NCBI GenBank assembly: GCA_020343655.1
Contig: CP070805.1
Location: 54,464 to 89,195 of the forward strand
Length of the DNA stretch: 34,732 nt
Origin: Promethearchaeota archaeon
Lineage (GTDB): Archaea; Asgardarchaeota; Lokiarchaeia; Sigyniarchaeales; SOKP01
Direction of reading: 5' to 3'
Positions 21,548 to 29,896 of the stretch are shown piece after piece (the stretch's first letter is position 1; each line of letters begins with the position of its first letter). Below the pieces are notes generated by a model that was not told where the DNA came from, did no database searches, and saw only the letters and a program-made list of their open reading frames with translations. Made by a program: the position numbers and the translations under genes.

Positions 21548-23002
21548 TTATCTCTCCCAGGATTCATATTCTTTCATGAATTCTTCTGGTTTCCATTGGG
21601 TCTCGATAAATTTTGGAATTCCTGAGCTGTCACGTGGCCCCACTACAACATAAGCATCTGCTTCATCTTCTAATGCTCCACTTAATCGAGCTGCCATTCC
21701 TGGAATAACAAGAATTCGATGCTTAACACTATCAAAGGCATTGAATTCCTTAACGGCCTCTGCTATACCACCAGCATTAAATTGACCACCAGCAACAGCA
21801 CTTTCTATTCCTATTCCCTCCGTATCAACTACAAGTAGCCAACAATTTAAATTTGCCCCCTGTAAATCTTGTTCTACTGGGATCTTTGTCATTCTATAAT
21901 TGCTTGTAACAAATATTGGAGCCATATCATCAGGTTCTCCAATTTTATAAAGACCAGGATCAACTGCGGGGTAAATCCTTGGATCTGAAAATACACTCTG
22001 CCTTAATGTCATCAAAGCCAAAAGAGCCCAGATTTCTTCCTTCTTCTGACCTGTGTGTAAAACAATTAAATTAGTATCAATAGATTCCATTATCGCTGCC
22101 ATTATCACTTCTTGATATTGATGTTCCCAAGGCTCTTTATCATTTCCTATCTTCACTTTACTCCAATATGCCGCAGGTACTCCCATAACAGGCCAACAAG
22201 CATTTCCATCTTCTTTATTTATTGCAGCAGTTCTTAATTGCATGATATTGTCATAGGTCACAGAAAGATTACCAGGTCCAAAATATGTTCCTGAATCTAA
22301 TACAATTTCGTTTACTCCAAATTTCTGTAAGGTAGCACTTAAAGATACTAATTCATCCAAATTACTTGAAGCAATAGCAACTGGTAAGTTATTTTCAATT
22401 GCAAATTTTCCAATCTGTTCCCAATTATCTTTAGTCACAGCATAAAGTAATGGTCTTTTATCCTTAATTTCATCCGCTGCAGCCATTAATACTTCAGGAT
22501 TAAAACTACATAACATTATTGGAAGATCTGAAATCTTTACAATTTTGTTTGCTGCTAATTTAAACTGATCAGCATCTCCAGAAACATTTCTTAAAGCAAT
22601 TCCATCTAGCATAAGTACATCTCCAATTCTTTCTAATTTAAGATTTGTAAGATAATCTACAATCTCTTCTAAATCTGCGTCATCATCAGCTATTTCCATA
22701 AAAATTGCAGTTTGATTGTAGAAAGTAAGTTGATGTCGCATTAATACTTCTTCTCCTCCAACTGTGACTGCGTGGTCACCAGTTCCAATAATAACGGATT
22801 TTTGAGGAGGGGTAATAAGTTTAATAAGTTTTTCTTGATATTTTACTTGTTTAGGATCTTGCATTATATGAGTGCAATCTTGAACTCTTATCTTTCTTTC
22901 TAGAATGTCAGTAGCGAATGCCATACATGTATCATACCCACAATCTTTACAATTCGATTTATCCAAAAGGGCATAAACTTCTAACGGACTTGGTCTGGCC
23001 AT
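21548..23002 (-). CDS. cdhE: CO dehydrogenase/acetyl-CoA synthase gamma subunit (corrinoid Fe-S protein large subunit)
   Basis: This is the large subunit of the corrinoid iron-sulfur protein, which carries the methyl group to acetyl-CoA synthase in the Wood-Ljungdahl pathway. From the chosen start (484 residues) a 4Fe-4S domain comes first: Cys18-x2-Cys21-x4-Cys26-x16-Cys43. A TIM-barrel domain follows (GGEEVLMRHQLTFYN and onward), then the C-terminal corrinoid-binding domain (CWLLVVDTEGIG, AGGQFNAGGIAEAVK, VVVGPRDSSGIP). The open frame begins at 23047, but Met16 at 23002 (MARPSPLEVYALL) aligns with family N-termini and has GGAG 8 nt upstream, so I use it. The other CODH/ACS genes (cdhA, B, C, D) are not in the window, so this copy is detached from the usual cluster. 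Confidence 0.93.
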   Translation of the reverse strand: MARPSPLEVYALLDKSNCKDCGYDTCMAFATDILERKIRVQDCTHIMQDPKQVKYQEKLIKLITPPQKSVIIGTGDHAVTVGGEEVLMRHQLTFYNQTAIFMEIADDDADLEEIVDYLTNLKLERIGDVLMLDGIALRNVSGDADQFKLAANKIVKISDLPIMLCSFNPEVLMAAADEIKDKRPLLYAVTKDNWEQIGKFAIENNLPVAIASSNLDELVSLSATLQKFGVNEIVLDSGTYFGPGNLSVTYDNIMQLRTAAINKEDGNACWPVMGVPAAYWSKVKIGNDKEPWEHQYQEVIMAAIMESIDTNLIVLHTGQKKEEIWALLALMTLRQSVFSDPRIYPAVDPGLYKIGEPDDMAPIFVTSNYRMTKIPVEQDLQGANLNCWLLVVDTEGIGIESAVAGGQFNAGGIAEAVKEFNAFDSVKHRILVIPGMAARLSGALEDEADAYVVVGPRDSSGIPKFIETQWKPEEFMKEYESWER

Positions 23003-23188
23003 TTCAATTTCTCCAAATACTTTTTTTTCTCTGAAGAAAATATTCAATTAATATGTTTAGTCTAATTATAAATTTAATTAAAAATTTGGTTTTTTATAAA
23101 TACAAAAATTATAACACTATTTTTCAAAATTTAACCAATAAACTGAGTTTTAGAAAATTTTTAAAAAATTTTTATATTTAATTAATTA

Positions 23189-24646
23189 ATGGTTAAGGAT
23201 CAAAATAAGTTTGAAGATCTTAACTCTTTGTTTTATCCTAAACACATTGCATTTATTGGAGCATCAGAGAGCTCCAGACTAGGTTCAATGATGTATTTAC
23301 TGGCTTTTAAGGATTCTATATGGTCTGAAACTTTTTATCCAATAAATCCCAAGTATGACAGAATAATGGATTGGAAGTGTTACCCTACTATTTTAGATGT
23401 TCCATATCCTATCGACACAGCCTATATATCATTAAAAACAAAGTTTATTCCAGAGGTTTTAAAAGAATGTGTAAAGAAAGGAATAAAATGGATAATCATT
23501 TTTGCTTCAGGTTTTTCTGAAACAGGAACTCCTGAAGGAAAACAATTAGAATTAGAGCTTTTAAAAATTATTGAAGGTTCTAATACAAGAATTATAGGAC
23601 CAAATTGTTTGGGACCTTTAAACGCAGAAATTGGAATGGCCTTCTCATTTGCTTCTCAAAAAGGAAATCATGGGGGTGTATCGTTTATGTCGCAATCCGG
23701 AGGTCATTTAACTCAATTAGTTAACGTTGGATATAAACGAGATATAAGATTCCGTTATGGCATTAGTTTCGGTAATCAAATTGATTTAAATTGCGTGGAT
23801 TTTATGAGATATTATCGTCAAAATTCAAAAACAACTCTTATTGCTGCGTATTTAGAATCTTCTGGCTCTGCAACCGGTCATGAATTATTTATAGAACTAA
23901 GAAAAACAACAAAAATTAAACCAGTAATCTTATGGAAGGGAGGATACACTAATGATGGATCAAGAGCAGCTTTTTCACATACCGGTGCAATCGCTTCAAA
24001 TGATAAATTATGGAAATCAATGGCTAAGCAAACAGGAACTGTTTTAGTAAAAGATAATGAGGAATTTTGGAATACAATCAAAACTTTTGAGCTATTATAT
24101 CCAAAATTTATTCCAAAAGGACGAAATATAGGAATTGTTACTCCGGGAGGTGGTGCTTCTGTTAACATGACAGATTTATTCGCTTCTCAAAACCTTAACA
24201 TTCCAGAATTAACTACTAAATCACAATCCAAAATAGGTGAGAAATTACCCTATGTTAATGTAAACATCAAAAATCCCATTGATTTGGGGGCATCGGGATT
24301 TATTTTAGACATTTATAATAAATGTATAGAAATTGTAGCTAATGATCAAAACATTGATATAATAATCATCCCCCTATGGCCAGATCATATTTATCGTCAT
24401 GTTTTTATTAGAATGATTAGAATTTTTGAATCATCGTTAAAACCATTTGCATTTTGTTTACCAAATATTGCCGACGATAAAGCTCTCGCAAAAAGATTTA
24501 ATTCCGCTAAAAAATTGCTACATAAGAAAAGAGTTCTTTATTTCTTATCATTAAGAGAAGCCGCGAGAAGCATCTCGCTTTTATGTGATTATGTGGATTT
24601 CTTAAAATCTCATAATATCCCAATTGCTAAAAGAAACAGAAATTGA
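23189..24646 (+). CDS. ADP-forming acetyl/acyl-CoA synthetase, alpha-subunit-like
   Basis: This is a 485-residue protein of the NDP-forming acyl-CoA synthetase family, which makes ATP from acyl-CoA while releasing the acid. The order is a CoA-binding Rossmann domain (about 12-130; HIAFIGASESS), ligase domain 1 (about 145-300; GPNCLGPLNAEIG, SQSGGHLTQL) and ligase domain 2 (about 315-470; GIVTPGGGASVNMTDLF). The phospho-accepting His264 is in FSHTGAIA. Length equals that of separate alpha subunits. The ATP-grasp beta part is missing, and no beta gene lies in this window. It is divergent from the CdhE gene and converges with a small unknown gene, leaving 3 nt between them. It may serve acetyl-CoA or branched/aryl acyl-CoA; which is unknown. 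Confidence 0.9.
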   Translation: MVKDQNKFEDLNSLFYPKHIAFIGASESSRLGSMMYLLAFKDSIWSETFYPINPKYDRIMDWKCYPTILDVPYPIDTAYISLKTKFIPEVLKECVKKGIKWIIIFASGFSETGTPEGKQLELELLKIIEGSNTRIIGPNCLGPLNAEIGMAFSFASQKGNHGGVSFMSQSGGHLTQLVNVGYKRDIRFRYGISFGNQIDLNCVDFMRYYRQNSKTTLIAAYLESSGSATGHELFIELRKTTKIKPVILWKGGYTNDGSRAAFSHTGAIASNDKLWKSMAKQTGTVLVKDNEEFWNTIKTFELLYPKFIPKGRNIGIVTPGGGASVNMTDLFASQNLNIPELTTKSQSKIGEKLPYVNVNIKNPIDLGASGFILDIYNKCIEIVANDQNIDIIIIPLWPDHIYRHVFIRMIRIFESSLKPFAFCLPNIADDKALAKRFNSAKKLLHKKRVLYFLSLREAARSISLLCDYVDFLKSHNIPIAKRNRN

Positions 24647-24649
24647 ATT

Positions 24650-24979
24650 CTATACTCCTTTAGAAATTTTTTCAAGATATAATTTCATATAAAATCTTTG
24701 GCGATTACAATATGCAAATTTTTGTTTTAGAGTTAGATCTTGAGAATTCTTTAAAATAAAATGAATTTCTTTAATCATTTTAAAATAATTATCTATAACA
24801 TTAATAAATGTGTGTTTTAGGTTATTTATTAACTCTTTTTCTAAATCTTCTTTATTTGATTTTGGTTCAATATGCATACTTTTTTGTAAATCAAACTCAG
24901 TAGCAATAGCAGATTTATCAAATATAAAATTATTTTCAACATTTTTGAGATATATGCTCTCTATTTTTCCTGAACTCAT
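24650..24979 (-). CDS. Hypothetical protein, small helical
   Basis: I do not recognise this 109-residue protein. The first half is polar and may be loosely structured. The second half (about 45-107) reads as two or three amphipathic helices rich in Lys, Phe, Tyr and Ile (LEKELINNLKHTFINVIDNYFKMI). There is one cysteine, no zinc motif, no membrane segment and no signal peptide. It converges on the acyl-CoA synthetase with only 3 nt between the stops. The start ATG at 24979 has no clear Shine-Dalgarno. Base composition matches its neighbours. It is probably real, because the frame is long for this AT-rich DNA, but support is limited. Confidence 0.5.
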   Translation of the reverse strand: MSSGKIESIYLKNVENNFIFDKSAIATEFDLQKSMHIEPKSNKEDLEKELINNLKHTFINVIDNYFKMIKEIHFILKNSQDLTLKQKFAYCNRQRFYMKLYLEKISKGV

Positions 24980-25359
24980 TCTCTTAATAACCTTATACCT
25001 TAAATTTTACTAATACTATTATTTTACTTATATTAATTTCAGATTAGACACAATATTAACTCATTAATATATATCTTAGAATCAATAAAATGAGATATGT
25101 CAATAAAAACAGTTTTAAAAGAAGAGGAGAAGGATAACAAAATTCAAATTTAATATAAAAAAGAGATATTAAAGGCGAAATCCAATGTAAGATTGAAAAT
25201 TTTGTCTCCCTTCCTGATATACAATCCAGATTTAAGTATAAAAATATAACATAATTTTTAATAAATAGATAATAAGATAAAAAAGTCGGTTTGTTTCAAA
25301 CTTCAAATTTAATAATATAAGAAAAAAATATTTTGAACTTTTTAAAGATCAAGTTGATT
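24980..25359. other. 380-nt intergenic region, nothing recognised
   Basis: I see no gene, tRNA, repeat or strong hairpin in this stretch. An 18-codon frame from ATG at 25097 to TAA at 25153 is too short to support. The region lies upstream of one minus-strand gene (24650-24979) and downstream of another (25360-25980), so it may hold a promoter for the former. Confidence 0.5.
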
Positions 25360-25980
25360 TTAATAATATTCTGTCTTTGTTACGACTAAAGCAAAGAATC
25401 CATAGAAGATAATATTTACTGCACAACCTATACCAATTAGAGTATAGATCTGAAGATCCTCAAATAGTAACCATCCATATGTTGCTCCTAATGTCGTTCG
25501 AAATGTCAAACTTAAAAATGCTCCGATTAATGATGCTACTGCGCTTGCAACCGCCGTTAAACTCCAACCTCCAAAACTCTGGCCTTTATTTTCTCCAAAT
25601 CTTCCTGCTAGAATAGCTGCTATTAATGGGGTAACTAAATATCCAATACCAAGTAAAGGATTATCAACAATGTTAGGATTTATTAAATCGATTGGTATTG
25701 CAATCTCCAGACTAATAGACGGAAGAATGAAAATCGATCCAAAAAGAAAATATAATATCATTAATGGAGCCGCTTGAATATTACTAAATAACACGCCGAT
25801 CCCTCCTGGAGCAAGCAGGTATTGAACAATTGTAAATATAAAATTTAAACCTACAAAAACAAGTATGCTAAATAAAAATGATTTACCTAAACCCATTTTT
25901 CTCAGACTATTTTTTATTAGTGTTTTTTTAATTCTTATTATCCTCAAGTAAAAATTAAATTTTAAACTTTCGGGTGTCAT
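25360..25980 (-). CDS. Integral membrane protein of unknown function
   Basis: This 206-residue protein has a basic N-terminal tail (about 1-32, RIIRIKKTLIKNSLRK) and about five membrane segments at roughly 33-57, 70-90, 108-126, 135-160 and 176-200. Short Gly-rich loops join them (AGRFGENKGQSFGGWS). The basic N-terminus suggests it stays in the cytoplasm. I see no family-defining motif. The internal glycine/alanine-rich helices resemble small multi-pass channel or transporter components, but no function can be given. It is divergent from the AIR-synthase-like gene, with 91 nt between the starts, and shares no operon with a recognised partner. Confidence 0.75.
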   Translation of the reverse strand: MTPESLKFNFYLRIIRIKKTLIKNSLRKMGLGKSFLFSILVFVGLNFIFTIVQYLLAPGGIGVLFSNIQAAPLMILYFLFGSIFILPSISLEIAIPIDLINPNIVDNPLLGIGYLVTPLIAAILAGRFGENKGQSFGGWSLTAVASAVASLIGAFLSLTFRTTLGATYGWLLFEDLQIYTLIGIGCAVNIIFYGFFALVVTKTEYY

Positions 25981-26071
25981 GATTCATTTTATCAAAATAA
26001 ATTAAAGAAGTGAATAAAGCAGAATCGCTCAAAATTTTAATAAATCATGAAATCCTAAGAAGACTATAACA

Positions 26072-27100
26072 ATGAGAAGAGTTAATGAGAAATTTAAGCT
26101 CGGAAAGTTAAAACATGATTATTTAGGGCAATTACTTTCAGAAATAGAAATTCAAGATAATAGGGTAGTGTTAGGTTCTAAAATTGGCGAAGATGCTGCA
26201 GTTATAGATATCCCTGGTGAAAATTATCTGGTGGTAAAAACTGACCCAATTACTTTCACAACTAATGAGATTGGCTATTATGCAGTAATTGTGAATGTTA
26301 ATGATGTTGTTTGCTTGGGAGCTAAACCAAAATGGTTTCAATCAACAATATTATTACCTGAAAATAACACTACCACTGAAATTGTTGAAAAAATATTTAA
26401 TAGTATTAATATTACATGCAAATCAATAGGAATAACGGTAGTTGGTGGTCATATAGAAATCACACCAAGATTAAATAGACCAATTGTAATTGGATCATTA
26501 ATAGGAGAGGTAGAAAAAAATAAACTGATCCTTACATCAGGTGCAGAACCAGGAGATGCACTTATTTTAACAAAGGGTATTTTCATTGAAGGGACTTCAA
26601 TTATTGGACGAGAAAAAGAAAAAGAATTGAAAAATAAACGATTTAGTAATGACTTTATAGAAAAATGTAAGAACTATCTTTATTCTCCCGGAATAAGCGT
26701 TTTTAAAGAAGCCCTTTTGGCAAATAAAAATTTCAAAATAAAATCTTGTCACGATCCAACAGAAGGGGGAGTTTTTACAGGAATTGCTGAAATGACCATT
26801 GCTTCAAATACAGGAGTAATCATTGAAGAAGAGAAAATCTTTATTTTACCAGAGCCGAAGATTTTAAGTGAAATTTTTAATCTCAATCCATATAACACTA
26901 TTTCATCTGGCTCCCTTTTGATAGCTGTGGATCAAAAAGATTCATCCGATTTAATAGATTTACTAAGAAAACATGATATAAATGCAGAAAAAATAGGGAA
27001 CTTTATTCCTAAAAATAAAGGATTAATAGTCAAAAAAAAAGACGGAAAAAAAGCACCTCTTAAATATTCTGAAACAGATGATATAACAAGAATATTTTAA
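26072..27100 (+). CDS. AIR synthase/HypE-family protein without the HypE C-terminal motif
   Basis: This 342-residue protein has the two-domain PurM/HypE/SelD/ThiL fold. The N-terminal ATP-binding half includes GSKIGEDAAVIDI, VVKTDPITFTTNEIGYYAVIVNVNDV and VVGGHIEIT. The second half includes the CHDPTEGGVFTGIAEM motif of the HypE group. True HypE ends in PRIC, whose cysteine receives the carbamoyl group made into cyanide for NiFe hydrogenase. This protein ends in DITRIF and has no terminal cysteine, so it cannot act as a standard HypE. Archaeal genomes often carry such paralogues of unknown substrate. It stands alone, with a weak start context. An ATP-dependent activation of a small carboxylate or amide is the most that can be inferred. 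Confidence 0.85.
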   Translation: MRRVNEKFKLGKLKHDYLGQLLSEIEIQDNRVVLGSKIGEDAAVIDIPGENYLVVKTDPITFTTNEIGYYAVIVNVNDVVCLGAKPKWFQSTILLPENNTTTEIVEKIFNSINITCKSIGITVVGGHIEITPRLNRPIVIGSLIGEVEKNKLILTSGAEPGDALILTKGIFIEGTSIIGREKEKELKNKRFSNDFIEKCKNYLYSPGISVFKEALLANKNFKIKSCHDPTEGGVFTGIAEMTIASNTGVIIEEEKIFILPEPKILSEIFNLNPYNTISSGSLLIAVDQKDSSDLIDLLRKHDINAEKIGNFIPKNKGLIVKKKDGKKAPLKYSETDDITRIF

Positions 27101-27264
27101 TTTTTGAAATATTAATTTCTAAATTTCATTAAATTAGATACATTTTATCTTATATAACTAAGATTTTTATGTCTATATTTTATTGTATATTATAAGTAAC
27201 ATTAAATTCTAAGGGATATTAAGTACAGAATAAACAATTAGATTAAATAAATAATTGGTCAAAC

Positions 27265-29190
27265 TTGGCTTATAAAGAATTAAGATACATCATAGAAAAT
27301 CTTCAAGAAAGAGTTAACGAGCAAGAGTTAAGCATTAAAGCAGTAAATAGTGTTTTATTTGAAATTTTAGAAAAGAAGAGTTCTAAATTCGAAGAGTTCA
27401 AAAAAGACATCAAATTTAGATGGAAAGCATTTGTAGAAAAAAATCATGATAGAATAATTAAAAAAACATTTACATTGTTTTTCTATGAAAATTTTCATGA
27501 ATTATTTAGTTATTTTTTGCACACATTCTTTGATTTTGATGAAAATTCCCTAAAGCCCCTTAGTAAAGAAAAAATATCTGATAAGATAATATTTTTTGAG
27601 TATAATTATCTCTTAAATCTAGATGAAGCAGAAGGTTTTACAAGAATTTCTGATAAGTATCAGATTGAAATGTTATATGGGTTTTCGCTACTTACTGGAT
27701 ATCTTTACTATATTGTTCGCCTTTTAGGAATGATTATTAGGAAAGCAATTCAAGAAAAGATTTTTATTTTACTTGATGCTGTCATTGTCAAAGATGGAGC
27801 TGCAAATAAAAATCTGAATTTTATGATAATAATTAAAGATAGTAAAGATGAAATCTTTTACTCCTATTTTAACATGGTTTTATATTATTTTTTAAGGCAA
27901 ATTAAAGGTATTCCAGAAGAATATTATGAGAATTTATTAAAAGGAAGAGAGAAATTATATCAAATTGCTCAAATTGAATATTCATCTGCTAAAGAAAGAT
28001 TGGTTGATTTATTATATTATTTTTATAAAAAATGCAATTTATTGCAAAGCTTTTCCCCTTTATTAGATTTCTTTAATTTTGTTGGAGCTAGAGTAGAAGA
28101 TTCAGTATTTTCCAAAGTGGATATCATTAAAAGGGACTTCTTAGCTAACTTGGATCAATACAGTGTTGAGAAAAAAAATTCAATTATTAAATTTTTTAAT
28201 TATCTTGATAAGAAATCAACTTTATATTCAACTTTTCAGGCAAATAACTTACCATCTCCAAGATCTCAATTAAATTTATTTCTTTTATACATGAAATATT
28301 ATTTTGGAAGTGGTCTTGAAGCATTGGAAGTAGGAGATTTATTGTTTTTACCAGATATTTTTAGAACAACATTAAATCAATATAATAAAGCTAAAAATGA
28401 TGTAATTGGAGCAAATTCAATCAAAAACATAAAAGAATTTTTGAATTTCTTATCTGCTTTATCAAATATAGAGAATATTGACCTATTCTTTTATAAAATA
28501 TTTAAAAAAAATATCTCTCAGCTAAATTATGGTTTTTTTAAAACATTCCTAAAAAGTCTTAATTCAGATTTTTCTCAAAAAATAGCTCAAGAAAATGAAA
28601 ATATCTTAGAAAATCCATTGAATACACCATTTACATTTAATATTATTGTTGATCATATATGTAGAATTCTCTATGTGTTAATTGATAAAATATTTATGAG
28701 ATCTACACCAAATCTCGCATCAAAAAATTTCATTGATCCACGTAGTCGATACATTGGGAAGAATATAGCTTTAAGAGTTTTAGAACTTTTTGTTTTTCAA
28801 GATATAAATTATTCTGATGATGTATGGCCAGATTATATAATTAGTTTAAACAGAGAACAACTTAAAAATGAATTAAACAAGTTTAATATTACTATTTCTA
28901 AGGAACAGTTCTATTCTGTTGAAGAATTAGTACAAATAATGATAACCTACAATATTCAATCATTTTCTGATCAGCCATATCATGAGGAATGGTTGATTAA
29001 TGAGATCATTATCCCCTTGAATAATTTAATTCAAGATATTAGAAATTCTGTAAAGGATCAGACAAATGAGATTGAGGTTTATGAAAGATTAAGTGAACAT
29101 TTACTATCGGGTATAAAAGATGAGCAGGCTATAAAAGATTTTAAATTTATTTGTCAACAATTTGCTCCATTTTGGAAAAATGTCGAATAG
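27265..29190 (+). CDS. Large hypothetical protein with N-terminal coiled coil
   Basis: I do not recognise this 641-residue protein. The TTG at 27265 is the only normal start near the head of the frame (in-frame stop at 27244-27246). Residues about 3-50 form a coiled coil (YIIENLQERVNEQELSIKAVNSVLFEILEKK). The rest is predominantly helical and rich in Phe, Tyr, Leu, Asn and Lys, with amphipathic rather than membrane-spanning segments. The only mixed region is about 165-195, where two short strands (IFILLDAVIVKD and LNFMIIIKDS) are separated by a polar turn. No nucleotide-binding, metal-binding or repeat motif is clear. It converges with MobB, leaving 5 nt between the stops. The size and AT-rich codon use match the other large lineage-specific proteins in this window. 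Confidence 0.7.
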   Translation: MAYKELRYIIENLQERVNEQELSIKAVNSVLFEILEKKSSKFEEFKKDIKFRWKAFVEKNHDRIIKKTFTLFFYENFHELFSYFLHTFFDFDENSLKPLSKEKISDKIIFFEYNYLLNLDEAEGFTRISDKYQIEMLYGFSLLTGYLYYIVRLLGMIIRKAIQEKIFILLDAVIVKDGAANKNLNFMIIIKDSKDEIFYSYFNMVLYYFLRQIKGIPEEYYENLLKGREKLYQIAQIEYSSAKERLVDLLYYFYKKCNLLQSFSPLLDFFNFVGARVEDSVFSKVDIIKRDFLANLDQYSVEKKNSIIKFFNYLDKKSTLYSTFQANNLPSPRSQLNLFLLYMKYYFGSGLEALEVGDLLFLPDIFRTTLNQYNKAKNDVIGANSIKNIKEFLNFLSALSNIENIDLFFYKIFKKNISQLNYGFFKTFLKSLNSDFSQKIAQENENILENPLNTPFTFNIIVDHICRILYVLIDKIFMRSTPNLASKNFIDPRSRYIGKNIALRVLELFVFQDINYSDDVWPDYIISLNREQLKNELNKFNITISKEQFYSVEELVQIMITYNIQSFSDQPYHEEWLINEIIIPLNNLIQDIRNSVKDQTNEIEVYERLSEHLLSGIKDEQAIKDFKFICQQFAPFWKNVE

Positions 29191-29195
29191 TATTG

Positions 29196-29720
29196 TTATA
29201 TTCTTTGATTAATAGCAAATATTTCTAAAAATTTTGAAAATTCCCTTTCTATATTAATTATCGGTAAATCTGAGACATAAATCTCTTTCAAATCTCTTAA
29301 ACTGATTACTCCAGAAATCATTTTTACGTTTTCAGTTAATTGTTCTTTAAGTTCATCCGATTTTGCTATACATAATACTGAAGGGTTGTTTAAATCCCTA
29401 AAACCTTCAGTAAATATAATATTTATTTTGAATGGTCCTTCTTTCATCCATTTTAAGAGCTCTTCTAGCTTATTATCAGTAATTTTCATATAAACTGCAG
29501 TTTCATTATTTTTATTTCGAATCACAGAATAAGATGCTCCTGCTTCTGTGAATTTATACGAATCCTTACCCCTCTTATCAACGGGATGATGTTTCACATT
29601 TTTTATTACTGCAATATTATAATTCAAATTTCTTTTCAGTAACTTAATAGCACTTGTGATAAAATTTGTCTTTCCAGAACCAGAATATCCAATAACATCT
29701 ATAATTTGAATAAGAATCAC
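29196..29720 (-). CDS. mobB: MobB-type GTP-binding protein of molybdopterin-guanine dinucleotide synthesis
   Basis: This 174-residue P-loop protein assists conversion of molybdopterin to its guanine dinucleotide form, used by Mo/W enzymes. The Walker A GYSGSGKTNF (about 11-20) starts right after the first strand. The family segment VIKNVKHHPVDKRGKDSYKFTEAGAS follows (about 39-64), with the conserved His-His and Lys-Asp-Ser. The IIFTEGFRDL motif (about 100-109) matches the usual (L/I)xEGFK. A GTG start at 29720 places the P-loop at the normal distance. The window also contains a MoaD/ThiS-like sulfur carrier but no moaA, moeA or mobA. It lies between the convergent 641-residue unknown and the divergent PIN-TPR gene. 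Confidence 0.9.
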   Translation of the reverse strand: MILIQIIDVIGYSGSGKTNFITSAIKLLKRNLNYNIAVIKNVKHHPVDKRGKDSYKFTEAGASYSVIRNKNNETAVYMKITDNKLEELLKWMKEGPFKINIIFTEGFRDLNNPSVLCIAKSDELKEQLTENVKMISGVISLRDLKEIYVSDLPIINIEREFSKFLEIFAINQRI

Positions 29721-29896
29721 ACTTATTAATTTATTGATTTATTTGATTAAAAGAATTAAGAAATTCAAATTCTATTTAATTCGAATTCTTTTTCTATTTT
29801 TATTTATCATTAATGAAAAAAAAATATATTATTTTGCTATTTAATATTTATTTAAATAGGAATATTCTAAAGATATCAAAAAAGCTTTGAAAATTA

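Noticed and set aside
25097..25153. 18-residue open frame in the 380-nt gap
   Set aside because: It is too short, has no family likeness and no clear start signal; chance frames of this length are common.
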